This document shows, piece by piece, positions 61,870 to 64,000 of a stretch of DNA of 64,000 nucleotides (positions are counted from its first letter, which is position 1; every line of letters starts with the position of its first letter). The stretch lies in the NCBI GenBank assembly GCA_937922785.1, contig CALAJQ010000018.1:124001-188000 (forward strand), given 5' to 3'. A program made the translations under genes and the position numbers. The stretch comes from an uncultured Acidimicrobiales bacterium. GTDB lineage: Bacteria; Actinomycetota; Acidimicrobiia; Acidimicrobiales; SZUA-35. Under the pieces are notes generated by a model. It made no database searches, was not told where the DNA came from, and saw only the letters and a list, made by a program, of their open reading frames with translations.

Positions 61870-62086
61870 CGCTTAGCCATATCGAACGGGAATATTCCGA
61901 ACTGAAGCCCTGTCTGGGCAATTTTTGTCGGCTGATGGTGAGCTGACGAGGTTTGGCTGATCAGCCCGCTCGCCGCACGCGTGCATGGCGTTGCACCGTG
62001 GGTTCAGCTTGCTTTGGACGGGTGTGTCAAACGGCCGTGGTTAATTAAGGCTTGGTCGCTACGAAGGCGAGTACGGTTCAACAAGC

Positions 62087-63349
62087 ATGAAAACCGTCGC
62101 TACAACTTCGCCGTCACAACGCGAGTATCGAATGGGGCGCCGTGAGCTGGTCGCCTTAGTTTCGGCGATGATGGCCTTTGGGGCGATGGGCATCGACTTC
62201 ATGCTTTCGGCTTTCGATGAGATTCGGGTCGATTTCGACCTAGGCGTCAGCTCAACCGAGACGACTCGTGTGGTGACCGTCTATTTGTTGGGCTTGGCTT
62301 TCGGGCAGCTTTTCTATGGTCCGCTGGCTGACCGGTTTGGCCGCAAACCGACCCTCTACGCAGGAGCCGCCGTCTACATGCTCGGCGCCGCCGGCGGAGC
62401 ACTTGCTCCGACGTTTGACCTTCTGCTCATAAGTCGATTTGTGTGGGGTATCGGCGGAGCCGGAGCCCGAGTTGTTGCGGTCTCTATTGTTAGGGACCGA
62501 TTCGAGGGTGCGGCGATGGCCAGCGCAATGTCGAACGTCATGGCAGTGTTCGTTCTGGTTCCGATCGTGGCTCCTTCTCTGGGGGCGCTGATTATCAGCG
62601 TCGCACCATGGAGAGCAGTGTTCTGGACGTGCGCAGTATTTGCCGTCGTCATCGTGCTGTGGAGTCTGCGACTACGGGAAACTCTTGACCCAGTCAACCG
62701 TCGGCCGCTAAATCCGTCGGCGATTTTGTCTGGGTACTGGCAAGTTTCGCGCACGCCCATCACCTTCGGTTACACCGTTTCGACCCTGTTCATCCAGGCG
62801 GCCTTCACCGCTTATTTGGCCAGCTCGGAACTTGTGGTTGGGCAAGTCTTCGATCGCGAAGCGCAGTTTCCAGTCGTTTTCGGAGTGGTTGCTATCCTGT
62901 TTGGTTTGGGCGCAATCATTAACGGGCGCATCGTCGAACGGCTTGGCATTGACGAGGTAGTCAACCGGGCATTCATTGTTCTGTTCGTCTTCGTGTCTGT
63001 GCTTTTGGTGATGACAGTGGTCAGTTCGGGTAGTCCGAACTTCTGGCTCTTCATGCCAGCAATTGGCCTGACTCTTAGTTGCTTCATGTTCCTTATGCCC
63101 AACCTCAATTCGGCGGCGATGGAACCTTTAGGCGCAATTGCCGGATCGGGTTCCGCACTCACCGGAGCAGTTCGGACTGCCGGCGGTGCTGTACTCGGCG
63201 GAGCTATCAGTGAGCAGGTCTCAACGTCAGTGACACCTCTTGTATTGGGGATCACCGCAATGACAGCGTTAGCGGCACTATCAGTTTGGCTAGTGCGAAA
63301 TCGTGCGGCCCGACTGGCTGATCGCAGTTTGGCAGCGGAGGTTGCCTAA
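62087..63349 (+). CDS. Bcr/CflA-type MFS drug-resistance exporter
   Basis: This 420-residue protein has about 12 hydrophobic helices and the MFS motif A GPLADRFGRKPTLYAGA between TM2 and TM3. It has the Bcr/CflA-like GIDFMLSAFDEIRVDF at the start. Such exporters expel multiple drugs or metabolites by proton antiport. Its stop overlaps the convergent unknown gene by 4 nt. The substrate is unknown. Confidence 0.88.
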   Translation: MKTVATTSPSQREYRMGRRELVALVSAMMAFGAMGIDFMLSAFDEIRVDFDLGVSSTETTRVVTVYLLGLAFGQLFYGPLADRFGRKPTLYAGAAVYMLGAAGGALAPTFDLLLISRFVWGIGGAGARVVAVSIVRDRFEGAAMASAMSNVMAVFVLVPIVAPSLGALIISVAPWRAVFWTCAVFAVVIVLWSLRLRETLDPVNRRPLNPSAILSGYWQVSRTPITFGYTVSTLFIQAAFTAYLASSELVVGQVFDREAQFPVVFGVVAILFGLGAIINGRIVERLGIDEVVNRAFIVLFVFVSVLLVMTVVSSGSPNFWLFMPAIGLTLSCFMFLMPNLNSAAMEPLGAIAGSGSALTGAVRTAGGAVLGGAISEQVSTSVTPLVLGITAMTALAALSVWLVRNRAARLADRSLAAEVA

Positions 63350-63873
63350 GCGCCCCGGTAGCTGAGGACTAGTACTCGAGAGCCCGAGACTTGTTCTGCC
63401 AACTCCTGGGCGGCGGCTTCATTCCAACCCTGATACATCCAGCCGACGCTGTCGAGCGCGGCTTTGGCTTCGGTGACCGTTGCCGGTTCTGGTCGGACAA
63501 ACGCAATCAGAAACGAGCCAAGGCCGAGTAGTTCATAACCATGCTCGGTTCGCATGTGTTCGGCCAGCACGTAGTTTTGTGCCGGGGTTAGGTCGCCGCT
63601 GAAGTAGCCGTTGGGCGCCCCGACAATGGCATCGGTTGGGTATGGGACTGGCACGTGAAGACAAAGTGGGCGGCCGGTGAATGTGATGGCCGGGTTCCGG
63701 TTTGCCAGCAGCAGTTCTACCTCTTCTTCATCTATTGGAAGCAGTTGAGACCAGGTCTGGTCAAAGCTCAACTCTGCAACTACGGGATCTAGGTTGTTCT
63801 TTATGACCTCGACGTGTCGCTCCGGCGTCAGGCGGTAGGTCTCGTTGTAGGTAGCAAGTTCTTCGGCGCTCAA
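63346..63873 (-). CDS. Hypothetical protein, probably frameshifted at its 5' end
   Basis: This 175-residue frame is not recognised; it is soluble with an acidic N-terminus. A minus-strand frame at 63870-63989 (ATG 63989, MDSETHAPGEVFDAPFG...ELADLLGLLA) runs in one frame off. Its end (LLGLLA) and the following GFDETILSAEELATYNETYRL read as one protein. A 1- or 2-base frameshift at about 63885-63900 would join them into about 213 residues. This may be a sequence error or a real mutation. It overlaps the MFS gene by 4 nt at the 3' end. Confidence 0.55.
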   Translation of the reverse strand: MSAEELATYNETYRLTPERHVEVIKNNLDPVVAELSFDQTWSQLLPIDEEEVELLLANRNPAITFTGRPLCLHVPVPYPTDAIVGAPNGYFSGDLTPAQNYVLAEHMRTEHGYELLGLGSFLIAFVRPEPATVTEAKAALDSVGWMYQGWNEAAAQELAEQVSGSRVLVLSYRGA

Positions 63874-64000
63874 GATCGTTTCGTCAAAGCCAGCAAGCCA
63901 AGTAGATCGGCTAGCTCCCAGTCTCTAAAGGTCGTTGCCCCGAACGGGGCATCGAAGACTTCGCCGGGGGCATGTGTTTCAGAGTCCATTGCCACCTGAC

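Noticed and set aside
1..64000. CRISPR arrays and rRNA genes
   Set aside because: No direct-repeat/spacer pattern and no rRNA-like sequence were seen.

Overview
The window looks like actinobacterial DNA, and I infer the Acidimicrobiia or a related lineage. GC content is moderate-to-high. There are DUF222-type HNH endonuclease genes, Trk potassium-uptake genes, many GTG starts and several near-leaderless promoters. The chromosome reads normally at both ends (about 1-7,120 and 58,441-64,000). The roughly 51 kb between is accessory DNA.

Left flank: the 3' end of trkA with trkH, an SDR oxidoreductase, an unknown protein, an inositol-monophosphatase-family enzyme, a PhzF-family enzyme, a DUF222/HNH protein and tRNA-Val(UAC). 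Right flank: a 2OG-Fe(II) oxygenase, an M14-type metallopeptidase, a diguanylate cyclase with an I-site, a Bcr/CflA-type MFS exporter and an unknown protein that is probably frameshifted in this sequence.

Accessory block 1 (7.1-16.3 kb) is an integrative mobile element. A large serine recombinase has its last codons inside the tRNA-Val gene. Behind it lie an ImmA/IrrE protease, an XRE repressor, an ArdA antirestriction protein, a solitary DNA methyltransferase, a replication-relaxation protein, a TraG/VirD4-like DNA-transfer ATPase and a string of small coupled genes. The repressor operon and the transfer operon are each preceded by the same palindrome, TGTCCCAT-N3-ATGGGACA. This suggests one repressor/protease switch controls both, as ImmR/ImmA does in ICEBs1.

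Accessory block 2 (16.3-31 kb) is a mosaic of small cargo modules. It holds an unknown protein, a predicted papain-like protease with a strong promoter/operator, membrane proteins, a secreted metallopeptidase with two exported companions, a DUF4411 PIN / XRE-ImmA pair, a broken ACP-phosphodiesterase-like gene, and a DUF5131 plus TcmP ('three-Cys-motif') pair.

Accessory block 3 (31-57.4 kb) is dominated by exported proteins and two giant Rhs/YD-repeat genes. The first Rhs locus carries a Hint domain and a short toxin tip with an overlapping immunity gene. Behind it are displaced tip/immunity cassettes, one still preceded by a 54-bp exact copy of the Rhs core. The second Rhs gene carries PA14-like insertions and ends in an unrecognised tip. 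Between the two Rhs loci sit a zinc-motif/membrane fusion protein and a two-gene operon that pairs an anti-phage dCTP-deaminase (DcdV/AvcD-like) with an S-adenosylhomocysteine-hydrolase-like enzyme. That operon is the strongest candidate here for an undescribed defence arrangement. No right-hand attachment site could be recognised, so the outer limit of the integrated element is uncertain.
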